A stretch of DNA of 64,000 nt from Micromonospora sp. CP22. GTDB taxonomy: Bacteria; Actinomycetota; Actinomycetes; Mycobacteriales; Micromonosporaceae. The translations under genes were made by a program, and so were the position numbers. Location: contig NZ_VCJO01000007.1 in assembly GCF_009712475.1 (NCBI RefSeq), forward strand, positions 62,001 to 126,000, given 5' to 3'. Position 1 is the first letter of the stretch. Each line of letters opens with the position of its first letter. Below, one piece after another: positions 49,246 to 57,681 of this stretch. The notes under the pieces are model-generated. The model saw only the letters and a list, made by a program, of their open reading frames with translations. It had not been told where the DNA came from and searched no databases.

Positions 49246-50519
49246 GTGGACCGGACCACCACGGCCTCCGGCACCGGTGGCGGTGGTGGTGACGACGGCC
49301 GCTGCCGGGCCAGGCGGCGCACCGCGGTGTTGATCACCGCGATCAACGGTACGGCGACCAGCGCACCGACGATGCCCTCCAGGACCACTCCGGCGGTCAC
49401 CGCCAGCACCACCGGCAACGGGTGCAGCGCCACCGCCCGACCCATGATCCACGGTTGCAGGACGTTGCCCTCCACCTGCTGCACCACGACCACGGCCCCG
49501 AGGATGATCAACGCGGTGACCCAGCCGCCGTCGACGAGGGCCACCAGGACCGCGACCGCGCCGGACAGCGTGGCACCGACGATCGGAATGAACGCGCCGA
49601 GGAAGACCAACGCCGTCAGCGGGAAGGCGAACGGCACGTCGAACAGCACGAGCGCGATGCCGATGCCCACCGCGTCGATGAACGCCACCAGCACCGTGGC
49701 ACGTACGTAGGCGACCAGGGTCTGCCAGGAGGCGCGCCCGGCGTCGTCGACCCGCCAGCGCGCGGCGACCGGGAACAGCCCGACCAGGAAGCGCCACAGC
49801 CGGTCCCCGTCCCGCAGGAAGAAGAAGGTGGCGAACAGCACCAGCAGCGCGCCGGTGAACACCTCGACCACGGTGCCGGCCGTCGATATCGCGTTGCTGG
49901 TCAACGCCTGCGAGTTCTCGTTGATCCAGTTCTGTCCAGCCTCGATGTACCGGTCGAGTTGCCCGTCGGAGAGATTCAGCGGGCCGTCGCGCAGCCAGTC
50001 CTGGATCTGCCCGATGCCGGCCGCGGCGCTGGAACTCAGCTCGGGCAGGCCCGCGATGAACTCGTTGACCACCAGGGTCAACGTGCCGACCACCGCGGCC
50101 AACCCGCCGATGAGCACCACGGCGGTGGCCAGCGTACGCGGGAAGCGGGCCCGCAACAGCCAACCGACGGCCGGCGCCAACAGGGCGGCGAGCAGCAACG
50201 CCACCAGCAACGGGACGATGACGACCCGGACCGCGCCGAAGACCCGCAGCAACGCCCAGCCGAGAAGCCCGATGACGATGATCCGCCACGACCAGGCGGC
50301 GGCGATCCGCAGGCCCCTCGGCACGTCCGCGTCGTCGCGGCTCGTGGTGGACACGGCCGGTTCGCCCGTCGGCGACACCGGTTCCAGGATCGGCCGATCG
50401 CGTTCGGCGGCCTCCTCGGCGCGCCGCGCGCTCTCCCGCTCCCGAGCCGTACGCACCGACTCGCGTCCCTTCGCGTACGCCTGACGCAACCGCTGCCGCA
50501 GTTGCCCGAACCGGCTCAC
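49236..50519 (-). CDS. AI-2E family transporter
   Basis: A 427-residue polytopic membrane protein of the AI-2E/UPF0118 family, with about eight helices (IIVIGLLGWALLRVFGAVRVVIVPLLVALLLAALLAPAVGWLL at the front). The family signature FLGAFIPIVGATLSGA lies near residue 315, followed by VVVVQQVEGNVLQPWIMGRAV. Members include autoinducer or ion transporters; this one carries a charged cytoplasmic N-terminus (GRESVRTARERESARRAEEAAERDR). GTG 50519 follows GGGGGTG; the frame opens at 50576 without a ribosome site. The gene ends within a bidirectional terminator. Confidence 0.87.
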   Translation of the reverse strand: MSRFGQLRQRLRQAYAKGRESVRTARERESARRAEEAAERDRPILEPVSPTGEPAVSTTSRDDADVPRGLRIAAAWSWRIIVIGLLGWALLRVFGAVRVVIVPLLVALLLAALLAPAVGWLLRARFPRTLATAVVLIGGLAAVVGTLTLVVNEFIAGLPELSSSAAAGIGQIQDWLRDGPLNLSDGQLDRYIEAGQNWINENSQALTSNAISTAGTVVEVFTGALLVLFATFFFLRDGDRLWRFLVGLFPVAARWRVDDAGRASWQTLVAYVRATVLVAFIDAVGIGIALVLFDVPFAFPLTALVFLGAFIPIVGATLSGAVAVLVALVDGGWVTALIILGAVVVVQQVEGNVLQPWIMGRAVALHPLPVVLAVTAGVVLEGIVGALVAVPLIAVINTAVRRLARQRPSSPPPPPVPEAVVVRSTPP

Positions 50520-50594
50520 GTGTGCACCCCCGGGGTGGTAGGGATCAGGTCGTTCACGGTAACGGTCGCCGACCATGTCGGCCGCGCGAGTGGG

Positions 50595-51407
50595 TCAGTC
50601 CGGCTCGGTCACGAAGTCGATCAGCCGTTCCATCGCGTTGATCAATGGCGTCTCCACGTCGGCGAAGCTGTTGACCCGGGACAGGATGTGCCGCCACATG
50701 TCGGCCGGCTCGGCCACACCGAGCGCGGCGCAGACGCCCTCCTTCCACGGCTGCCCGGGGGGCACCACCGGCCACTCCGCGATGCCCACCGCAGCGGGCC
50801 GCACCGACTGCCACACGTCGATGTAGGGGTGACCGGTGACCAGGACATGCGGCGAGTTGACCTGGGCCACGATGCGGCTCTCCTTGGAGCCCGGTACGAG
50901 GTGGTCGACCAGCACGCCGAGCCGGCGACCCGGCCCAGGGCCGAAGTCGCGTACCTCGGCGGCGAGGGCGTCGATGCCGGACAGCGGCTCCACCACCACA
51001 CCCTCGATGCGCAGGTCGTCGCCCCAGATCCGCTCGACGAGGGCGGCGTCGTGCACACCCTCGACCCAGATCCGGCTGGCCCGCGCCACCCGCGCGCGGA
51101 CCCCGTCGACCGCGATCGAGCCCGACGCGGTACGCCGCCGGGCCGCCGGCACCGACGGCCGAGTGGGCCGACGCAGGGTGACCGGACGGCCGTCGAGCAG
51201 GAACGCCGCCGGTAGCAGTGGGAAGTTGCGCCGTCGGCCGTGCCGGTCCTCCAGCACCACGGCGCCGGACTCGAAGCCGACGACCGCCCCGCAGAAACCC
51301 GACTCGGCGTCCTCGACCACGAGGTCGATCTCGGCGTCGACCTCCGGGGTCACCGTCCGCCGCCGCCAGTTGCCCGCCAACACGTCCTCGCCGTACCGCC
51401 GCCCCAT
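50595..51407 (-). CDS. DUF3097 family protein
   Basis: A 270-residue cytoplasmic protein of the actinobacterial DUF3097 family, recognisable from the start RRYGEDVLAGNWRRRTVTPEV and from RIWVEGVHDAALVERIWGDDLRIEGVVVEPLSGID, which resembles a Toprim-like core, and from HVLVTGHPYIDVWQSVRPAAVG. Its function is unknown. ATG 51407 is preceded by TAGCGT six nt upstream and no ribosome site, so it is probably leaderless. Confidence 0.87.
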   Translation of the reverse strand: MGRRYGEDVLAGNWRRRTVTPEVDAEIDLVVEDAESGFCGAVVGFESGAVVLEDRHGRRRNFPLLPAAFLLDGRPVTLRRPTRPSVPAARRRTASGSIAVDGVRARVARASRIWVEGVHDAALVERIWGDDLRIEGVVVEPLSGIDALAAEVRDFGPGPGRRLGVLVDHLVPGSKESRIVAQVNSPHVLVTGHPYIDVWQSVRPAAVGIAEWPVVPPGQPWKEGVCAALGVAEPADMWRHILSRVNSFADVETPLINAMERLIDFVTEPD

Positions 51408-51413
51408 CCCGTC

Positions 51414-51419
51414 ACGCTA
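51414..51419 (-). promoter_or_regulatory. -10 box for leaderless DUF3097 gene
   Basis: TAGCGT on the minus strand, 6 nt before ATG 51407. Confidence 0.5.
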
Positions 51420-51598
51420 ATCCCCCTCCCCGACACCCCCCAACCGCGACACACCCCGCCCTCCCTCCCAGTCGCGATCATGCGGTTGTGGTATGTCACA
51501 AACGGCGTGAACATCGACGTACCGCCCAGACCACTGCCTGATCGGCGCGGCGGGGAGGTGGGGGCGCGGCAGTCGAGACAGGGGCGGTGGTCACCACG

Positions 51599-51604
51599 TA
51601 CTCT
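51599..51604 (+). promoter_or_regulatory. -10 box for leaderless conserved gene
   Basis: TACTCT 6 nt before ATG 51611. No ribosome site in between. Confidence 0.55.
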
Positions 51605-51610
51605 TTCCGC

Positions 51611-52405
51611 ATGTCCACCCCCGCTGCGGGTGCGGCCATCCTCGCGCCGCGCCGGTCGAGCCGGTTCGTTGCCTGGGTGCGCGCGTGGCGCGCCGGGCTG
51701 GTGCCCTTCGACGAGGTCGCCGAGGCGGTCGCCGGCACCGAGGAGCACCTGGTCGCCGACGCGCCCGGCACCTGGACGGACGTGCCGCTGCGGGAAGCGC
51801 TCCCCGCCCTGGCCAAACTCTCACCGGACGAGATCCGTCTGGTGCTGCCGGCACCGGGCGACCCGCGCGGCCTGCCCGGCCCGGGTGACTTCGCCGGTGC
51901 CGCGCTGCTCGCCGGTGAGGCCGTGATCGCCGGTCCACTGGGGCTGATCCCCGAGGTACGCGTACACACCTCCGGCTCCGGCGACACCTTCGAGACGGTG
52001 CTGTGGCGGGTCCACCCGCTGCCGGCCGACGCTCCCGCCGCCTGCCGTACCCTGCCCGGGGCCGCCGAGGCGGAGGCGGAGCTGGCCGCCGCGTTGGCCG
52101 ACACCACCGCCGCGCTCACCCGGCTCGACGTGGCCCAGTGGCGGCCGGAGCTGGCCGGTGCGCTGGAGGCGTTGCGTCGCCCGGACGGCACCACCGATCT
52201 GCCCCCCGGCTTCGACCCCCGGTCGCGTCGGCTGTTCGCCCGCGCCGCCGTGCTCGACCGGGTCCTCGCCCTGGCCGGGCACGCCGCGCCCGGAGGCGCG
52301 ATCAACAACTACGAGGCCCAGCAGCGCGACGCCGCCCTGCGCCCGCTCACCGCCGCCTGCCGCCAGGCGCTCGTCGCCGCCTGCAACGCACCCCTGCGCC
52401 CCTGA
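51611..52405 (+). CDS. Conserved actinobacterial protein of unknown function
   Basis: A 264-residue soluble protein. The N-terminus reads STPAAGAAILAPRRSSRF, the centre has repeated beta/alpha elements (EIRLVLPAPGDPRGLPGPGDFAGAALLAGEAVIAGPLGLIPEV) and the C-terminus NNYEAQQRDAALRPLTAACRQAL. No cofactor site or known domain stands out. It is probably monocistronic from a leaderless promoter. A 16-bp tandem repeat array starts four bases after its stop codon. Confidence 0.7.
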   Translation: MSTPAAGAAILAPRRSSRFVAWVRAWRAGLVPFDEVAEAVAGTEEHLVADAPGTWTDVPLREALPALAKLSPDEIRLVLPAPGDPRGLPGPGDFAGAALLAGEAVIAGPLGLIPEVRVHTSGSGDTFETVLWRVHPLPADAPAACRTLPGAAEAEAELAAALADTTAALTRLDVAQWRPELAGALEALRRPDGTTDLPPGFDPRSRRLFARAAVLDRVLALAGHAAPGGAINNYEAQQRDAALRPLTAACRQALVAACNAPLRP

Positions 52406-52408
52406 CAT

Positions 52409-52481
52409 CCCGCCACGCCCTCGACCCGCCACGCCCTCGACCCGCCACGCCCTCGGCCCGCCACGCCCTCGACCCGCCACG
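52409..52481. repeat. 16-bp tandem repeat array (4.5 copies)
   Basis: CCCGCCACGCCCTCGA repeats at 52409, 52425, 52441 (one G for A), 52457 and partially at 52473. The unit is not a multiple of three and lies outside genes, directly after the conserved gene's stop. Confidence 0.9.
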
Positions 52482-52514
52482 GCGCGGCGGCGCTGCCGGG
52501 TGGCCGTCGACCGC

Positions 52515-52600
52515 GCTGCGGGGTCGCGGCGGCGGCGCTGCGGGGTCGCGGCGGCGGCGCTGCGGGGTCGCGGCGGCGGCGCTGCGGGGTCGCGGCGGCT
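52515..52600. repeat. 22-bp tandem repeat array (four copies)
   Basis: GCTGCGGGGTCGCGGCGGCG plus GC repeats from 52515, 52537, 52559 and 52581. It ends at the stop codon of the HAD gene. Slipped-strand changes in copy number are likely. Confidence 0.88.
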
Positions 52601-53385
52601 CAGATCTCGTCGATCAGGTCGGCGACGGAGTTGACGATCCGGGAGGGCCGGTACGGGTAGCGTTCCGCCTCCACACGGGAGCTGATCCCGGTCAGCACCA
52701 GGATGGTCTCCAGCCCGGCCTCCAGACCGCAGAGGATGTCGGTGTCCATCCGGTCCCCGATCATCGCGGTGCTCTCCGAGTGCGCGTTGATGGTGTTCAG
52801 CGCCGAGCGCATCATCATCGGATTGGGCTTGCCGACGAAGTACGGCTCCACCCCGGTCGCCTTGGAGATCATCGCGGCCACCGAGCCGGCGGCCGGCAGG
52901 GCACCCTCCACCGAGGGGCCGGTGGCATCGGGGTTGGTGCAGATGAACCGGGCCCCGTCGTTGATCAGCCGGACCGCCTTGGTGATCGCCTCGAAGCTGT
53001 AGGTGCGGGTCTCCCCCAACACCACGTAGTCGGGAGCGAAGTCGCTGAGCACGTAGCCCACCGCGTGCAGCGCGGTGGTCAGCCCGGCCTCCCCGATGAC
53101 GTACGCCGTGCCACCCGGCCGCTGGTCGGCCAGGAACTGGGCGGTGGCCAGGGCGGACGACCAGATCGCCTGCTCCGGCACGTCGAGGCCCATCCGGGCC
53201 AACCGGGCCTGGAGGTCACGCGGCGTGTAGATGGAGTTGTTGGTCAGCACCAGGAAGGGCTTGCCGGAGGTGCGCAGCCGCTTGATGAACTCCGGCGCGC
53301 CCGGCACCGGCTGGCCCTCGTGCACCAGGACCCCGTCCATGTCGGTGAGCCAACTCTCGACGGGCTTACGGTCCTTCATGATCAT
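52600..53385 (-). CDS. HAD-IIA family phosphatase, NagD-like
   Basis: A 261-residue HAD phosphatase with a C2-type cap. The nucleophile motif is TDMDGV (Asp15, Asp17), followed by LVLTNNSIY, the Lys in KPNPMMM and GDRMDTDI as the last acidic motif. Family members dephosphorylate nucleotides and sugar phosphates (NagD, GPP-type) or repair 2-phosphoglycolate. ATG 53385 is at the usual place. The 3' end abuts a 22-bp repeat array, which could affect termination. It is followed by the ferrochelatase gene on the same strand, 31 bp away. Confidence 0.87.
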   Translation of the reverse strand: MIMKDRKPVESWLTDMDGVLVHEGQPVPGAPEFIKRLRTSGKPFLVLTNNSIYTPRDLQARLARMGLDVPEQAIWSSALATAQFLADQRPGGTAYVIGEAGLTTALHAVGYVLSDFAPDYVVLGETRTYSFEAITKAVRLINDGARFICTNPDATGPSVEGALPAAGSVAAMISKATGVEPYFVGKPNPMMMRSALNTINAHSESTAMIGDRMDTDILCGLEAGLETILVLTGISSRVEAERYPYRPSRIVNSVADLIDEI

Positions 53386-53416
53386 CCCCAGGGTGTGGTC
53401 GGGTCCGCCGCAACGG

Positions 53417-54448
53417 TCAGGAGGGGCGACGGGGCGGGACGCAGCAGACCGTGGGACAGGTGTCCCACATCGGTAGCTGGCCCAGACGACGGCGCAGCCG
53501 CGCCCCGTCCGGCTCGATGCGCTCCCGCACCAACTCCCGCACCATCGTCACGTAGCGGGGGTCGACGCCGGGGGTGGCGGCACGGACGAAGTCGATGCCG
53601 AGCCGTTTGGCCGTCTCCGACGCCTCGGTGTCCAGGTCCCACACCACCTCCAGGTGGTCGGAGACGAACCCGATCGGGCTGACCACCACGCCGGTCACGC
53701 CCTGCTCGGCGAGCGCCGCCAGGTGGTCGTTGATGTCCGGCTCCAACCACGGCACGTGGGGCGGGCCGGACCGGCTCTGCCAGACCAGGTCGTACGCCAG
53801 GTCCGGAGCCGCCGCCGCGTGCACCAGCCGGGCCGTCTCGGCGAGCTGGGCGGTGTACCGGCCACCGTGCGGGCCGGCGCTGTCGGCCGCCGAGATCGGC
53901 ACCGAGTGCGCGGTGAAGACGAGCCGGGTGCTGTCCCGCCGGGCCGGGTCGAGCTGGGTCAACGCGGCACGCACCGCGTCGACGTGCGGCTCGACGAAGC
54001 CGGGATGATCCCAGAACTGGCGCAGCTTATCGATCACCGGCGCGTCCGGGCCGACCGCCGCCCGGGCGGCGGTGATGTCCTCCTGGTACTGCCGGCACGA
54101 GGAGTACCCGCCGAAGGCGCTGGTGACGAAGGCCAACGCCGACCGCACGCCGTCGTCACGCATCCGGGCCACCGTGTCGGCGAGCATCGGCTCCCAGTTC
54201 CGGTTGCCCCAGTACACCGGCAGGTCGAGCCCGTTGGCGGCGAAGTCGGCGCGGAGGGCCGCCAGCAGTTCCCGGCACTGCTGGTTGATCGGGGAGACTC
54301 CGCCGAAGTGCTGGTAGTGCTCGGCGACCTCGGCCAGCCGCTCCGGCGGGACTCCCCGTCCCCGGGTCACGTTCTGCAGGAACGGCATCACGTCGTCGGG
54401 CCCCTCCGGGCCGCCGAAGGACACCAGCACCACCGCGTCGTACGCCAT
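53417..54448 (-). CDS. hemH: Ferrochelatase (coproporphyrin ferrochelatase type)
   Basis: A 343-residue enzyme. Family motifs include VLVSFGGPEGPDDVMPFLQNV at the start, LVFTAHSVPIS with the catalytic His (about residue 182), SRSGPPHVPWLEPDI and ISPIGFVSDHLEVVWDLD-type C-terminal stretch with the conserved Glu. An internal Cys in SSCRQYQED and the C-terminal Cys cluster DTCPTVCC match the [2Fe-2S] ligands reported for actinobacterial ferrochelatases. It inserts iron into coproporphyrin III. Gene order (fabG-fabI-hemH) matches mycobacteria. ATG 54448 has a GACAAT box 6 nt upstream. Confidence 0.93.
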   Translation of the reverse strand: MAYDAVVLVSFGGPEGPDDVMPFLQNVTRGRGVPPERLAEVAEHYQHFGGVSPINQQCRELLAALRADFAANGLDLPVYWGNRNWEPMLADTVARMRDDGVRSALAFVTSAFGGYSSCRQYQEDITAARAAVGPDAPVIDKLRQFWDHPGFVEPHVDAVRAALTQLDPARRDSTRLVFTAHSVPISAADSAGPHGGRYTAQLAETARLVHAAAAPDLAYDLVWQSRSGPPHVPWLEPDINDHLAALAEQGVTGVVVSPIGFVSDHLEVVWDLDTEASETAKRLGIDFVRAATPGVDPRYVTMVRELVRERIEPDGARLRRRLGQLPMWDTCPTVCCVPPRRPS

Positions 54449-54542
54449 GGGCCCATTGTCGCCGGTGACCGGCGCCACCTCCGCAACGCCCCCCGTTCCG
54501 GCCACTACCGGCGCTCCGGCGGCTACCAGCGTTCCGGCGGTT

Positions 54543-54595
54543 AGTAAGGGGCCCCTGCTATACCGCAGGCGTTAACAGGGGGCCCTTCCTTACCC
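54543..54595. repeat. GGGCCC-type palindromic repeat
   Basis: GTAAGGGGCCCCTG pairs imperfectly with CAGGGGGCCCTTCCTTAC, and an inner CCTGC/GCAGG forms a second stem. It lies between fabI and hemH. Motifs of this kind with GGGCCC arms and CTTCCTTA tails are, as I recall, abundant between genes in Micromonospora and Salinispora genomes. Confidence 0.75.
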
Positions 54596-54596
54596 G

Positions 54597-55364
54597 CTAG
54601 GCGCCGATGGCGTGGTAGCCGCCGTCGACGTGCACGATCTCGCCGGTGGTCGCCGGGAACCAGTCCGACAGCAGGGCGAGACAGGCCCGCGCCGCCGGTT
54701 CCTGGTCGGTCAGGTCCCACCCGAGCGGGGCACGTCCGGCCCAGGCGTCCTCGAACTGCTCGAAGCCGGGGATGGACTTCGCGGCCATGGTCCGCAGCGG
54801 CCCGGCGGCCACCAGGTTGCTGCGGATACCCTGCTTGCCCAGGTGCAGCGCGAGGTAGCGGGAGGCCGACTCCAGCCCGGCCTTGGCCACGCCCATCCAG
54901 TCGTACACCGGCCATGCCTGGGTGGCGTCGAAGGTCAGGCCGACCACCGAGCCGCCCGGCGACATCAACGGCAGCGCCGCGACGGCCAGGGACTTGTAGG
55001 AGTACGTCGAGACGTGCAGCGCCGTCGCCACGTCCTCCCAGGAGGCGTCGAGGAACCCGCCACCGAGGCAGCTCTGCGGGGCGAACCCGATCGAGTGCAC
55101 CACCCCGTCGAGACCGTCGACGTGCTCGCGGACCTTGTCGGCCAGCCCGGCGAGGTGCTCGGGGTTGGTCACGTCCAGCTCGATCACGGGTGCCGGCTCG
55201 GGCAGCCGCTTGGCGATCCGCTCCACCAGTGACAGTCGGCCGTAGCCGGTGAGCACGACCTGGGCACCGTTCTCCTGGGCCAGCTTGGCCACCGAGAAGG
55301 CGATCGAGGCGTCGGTGATGACGCCGGTGACGAGCAGCCGCTTACCGGCCAGCAGTCCGGACAT
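54597..55364 (-). CDS. fabI: Enoyl-ACP reductase, InhA-type FabI
   Basis: A 255-residue SDR enzyme. The cofactor motif is VTGVITDASIAF, and the active-site set Tyr154, Met157 and Lys161 (VYDWMGVAKAG) corresponds to InhA Tyr158 and Lys165. It reduces enoyl-ACP with NADH in the FAS II cycle. The gene follows fabG on the same strand with a 27-bp gap and precedes hemH, matching mycobacterial mabA-inhA-hemZ. ATG 55364 follows the AGGAATGAGC region. Confidence 0.94.
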   Translation of the reverse strand: MSGLLAGKRLLVTGVITDASIAFSVAKLAQENGAQVVLTGYGRLSLVERIAKRLPEPAPVIELDVTNPEHLAGLADKVREHVDGLDGVVHSIGFAPQSCLGGGFLDASWEDVATALHVSTYSYKSLAVAALPLMSPGGSVVGLTFDATQAWPVYDWMGVAKAGLESASRYLALHLGKQGIRSNLVAAGPLRTMAAKSIPGFEQFEDAWAGRAPLGWDLTDQEPAARACLALLSDWFPATTGEIVHVDGGYHAIGA

Positions 55365-55391
55365 TTATGCTCATTCCTCCGTGCTCGATAT

Positions 55392-56141
<750 letters not shown>

Positions 56142-56264
56142 TTACCGAGCGGTAACCACTAACCACCGCAGGTCATCTCGCGTGCCGACCAGTCCACGGC
56201 ACACCCGCGCCCACCACCGCCGCCCGGACGATCGACCGAGTGCGTCGAGCGCGCACCTCGGGTG

Positions 56265-56270
56265 TACGAT
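56265..56270 (+). promoter_or_regulatory. Possible -10 box for the small-ORF transcript
   Basis: TACGAT about 70 bp before the 17-codon ORF at 56337. A start near 56277 would make a transcript carrying the SD-hiding hairpin and the 28-residue protein. The -35 region is weak. Confidence 0.35.
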
Positions 56271-56282
56271 GATCCGCGTTCG

Positions 56283-56301
56283 CGGGCCGCTCGGCGGCCC
56301 G
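56283..56301 (+). promoter_or_regulatory. Small hairpin in the leader
   Basis: CGGGCCG (56283-56289), 5-nt loop, CGGCCCG (56295-56301). It lies between the candidate -10 box and the 17-codon ORF and could be part of a structured leader. Confidence 0.4.
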
Positions 56302-56323
56302 TGCCGCCCGGAACCCGACCTCA

Positions 56324-56356
56324 GGAGGTGATCGCTGTGCCAGATAGCGATCCTCC
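56324..56356 (+). promoter_or_regulatory. Hairpin that can hide the Shine-Dalgarno and start codon
   Basis: GGAGG-TG-ATCGCT (56324-56336) can pair with AGCGAT-CCTCC (56346-56356): 11 base pairs with a 2-nt bulge and a 9-nt loop holding the GTG start. The sequestered site AGGAGGTGATC is almost the full complement of the 16S rRNA 3' end. Folded, it would block translation of the 17-codon ORF. Confidence 0.6.
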
Positions 56357-56390
56357 CAGTCGTGGCCGGGCCGACCGCCAGCCACGCTGA
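56337..56390 (+). CDS. 17-residue small ORF with near-perfect ribosome site
   Basis: GTG 56337 reads VPDSDPPSRGRADRQPR and stops at 56390. AGGAGGTGATCGCT stands 7-14 nt upstream, the strongest ribosome site in the window, yet it is able to pair with codons 4-7. The peptide has four Arg codons and no run of a single amino acid, so classical attenuation is unlikely. Its conservation cannot be judged here. Confidence 0.45.
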   Translation: MPDSDPPSRGRADRQPR

Positions 56391-56576
56391 GCCCCACTCC
56401 GCCTGAGCTGGCCCGCTCCCGCGCGTATCCGTTCCACCGCCCGGCAATCGCTTCCCGGCGGACGATCGCACGGATACCTCCGGACAGCAGCCCGGCCACG
56501 ACTTCGCGTGCGCGTCCTGATCCACCCCTTTCGCGGTCCGCCGCCCGGACCGCCGAGCCGCCACGTCGGAGCTGTC

Positions 56577-56663
56577 ATGAGCCGCTACGTCGCCCCGCTG
56601 GGCTTCACCCTCGCCGCCGTCTGGGTGGCCGTCCTGTTCGTCCTGGCCAGCGGAAACCACTGA
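56577..56663 (+). CDS. 28-residue single-helix membrane protein
   Basis: ATG 56577, preceded by GGAG, reads MSRYVAPLGFTLAAVWVAVLFVLASGNH. Residues 6-25 form one hydrophobic helix with an Arg before it and a short polar C-terminus, so a membrane-inserted small protein is plausible. It lies between the divergent FabG operon and the convergent VWA gene, in the place where mycobacteria have Rv1482c. I recognise no named family. It may associate with a larger membrane protein. Confidence 0.55.
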   Translation: MSRYVAPLGFTLAAVWVAVLFVLASGNH

Positions 56664-56730
56664 GCCGGCACCGCCCCACGCCGTCGACGTGGGGCGGTCG
56701 CGTCGACCGGTCGGCAGCTCGCCGACTCGG

Positions 56731-57681
56731 TCAGATCATGCGGGAGGACCAGAGCAGGCTGAACGCACCCGCGCAGAGAGCCAGCAGCAGGGCGATGCCC
56801 GCGTACCACTGGGTGATCTCCCTCGGCTCGGTACGGAACCCGATCGAGCTGCCCATGTCCTGGTACACCTGCTTCAGCTCGTTGACCGTCGCCGCCTCGT
56901 AGAAGAAGCCTTCGGTGGTCTCGGCCAGCTCGGCCAACGCGAACCGGTCCACCGGCACCCGCTGCAACTGACCGCCGATGTCGACGTGACCCGCGTCGGT
57001 GCCGAAGGCGATGGTGGAGACCGGCACGTTCGCCGCCTGCGCGGCGGCAGCCGCCTCCTCCACCGAGCGTCCGGCCGTGCGGAAGCCGTCGGAGAGCAGC
57101 ACGATCCGGGCCGGCGGGATACCGGCCGCCCCGTCGGCCGGCACCGTCCGGATCGCCTCCAGGCAGGTGAAGACCGCCTCGCCGGTCGCCGTCGCCTCGG
57201 CCAGCACCAGCCCGTCGATGGCACTGGTCACCGCGGGACGGTCCTTGGTCGGCGGCACCAGCACGTTGGCCGACTTGGCGAAGGAGACCAGCCCCACGTT
57301 GTACGTCTCCGGCAGCTCGGCGACGAACTGTTTGGCCGCCTCCTGGGCGGCCTCCAGCCGGTTCGGCGGAACGTCGTCGGCCTGCATCGACAGCGACACG
57401 TCGATGGCCAGCATGATGGTGGCCCGCTCCAGCGGCTCCCGGGTGTCCACCGCCGGTCGGGCCAGCGCCCCGGCCAGCACCAGCAGGGCCAGCAGGAACG
57501 CGGTGGCCGGCAGGTGCCGACGCCAGCCGAGCCCTTTCGGCGCCACGGTACGCAGCAGGTCCACGTTGGTGAACCGCAGCGCGTAGTCCCGTCGGCGCAG
57601 CTGCCGCCAGACGTACAGTGCGGCGAGGGCGAGCACCGGCAGCACGGCCAGCAGCCACCACGGTTGCAGCAAGCGAATCAT
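56731..57681 (-). CDS. VWA-domain membrane protein (BatA-like)
   Basis: A 316-residue protein with an N-terminal BatA-like membrane segment (LLAVLPVLALAALYVW), a second helix (ATAFLLALLVLAGAL), a von Willebrand A domain with the MIDAS motif DVSLS (Asp94, Ser96, Ser98) and a last helix (WYAGIALLLALCAGAFSLLW). It corresponds to mycobacterial Rv1481 and acts with MoxR and DUF58 in a cation- and ATP-dependent assembly or chaperone pathway. Its ATG overlaps the DUF58 stop (57678-57681). Confidence 0.9.
   Translation of the reverse strand: MIRLLQPWWLLAVLPVLALAALYVWRQLRRRDYALRFTNVDLLRTVAPKGLGWRRHLPATAFLLALLVLAGALARPAVDTREPLERATIMLAIDVSLSMQADDVPPNRLEAAQEAAKQFVAELPETYNVGLVSFAKSANVLVPPTKDRPAVTSAIDGLVLAEATATGEAVFTCLEAIRTVPADGAAGIPPARIVLLSDGFRTAGRSVEEAAAAAQAANVPVSTIAFGTDAGHVDIGGQLQRVPVDRFALAELAETTEGFFYEAATVNELKQVYQDMGSSIGFRTEPREITQWYAGIALLLALCAGAFSLLWSSRMI

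Noticed and set aside
52409-52600. CRISPR-like array
   Set aside because: Units of 16 and 22 bp are directly adjacent without unique spacers, and no cas genes are present; these are minisatellites.
56426-56478. 8-bp inverted repeat GTATCCGT/ACGGATAC downstream of the 17-codon ORF
   Set aside because: Arms are short and 37 nt apart; could be chance. Kept only as context for the SD-hiding hairpin.
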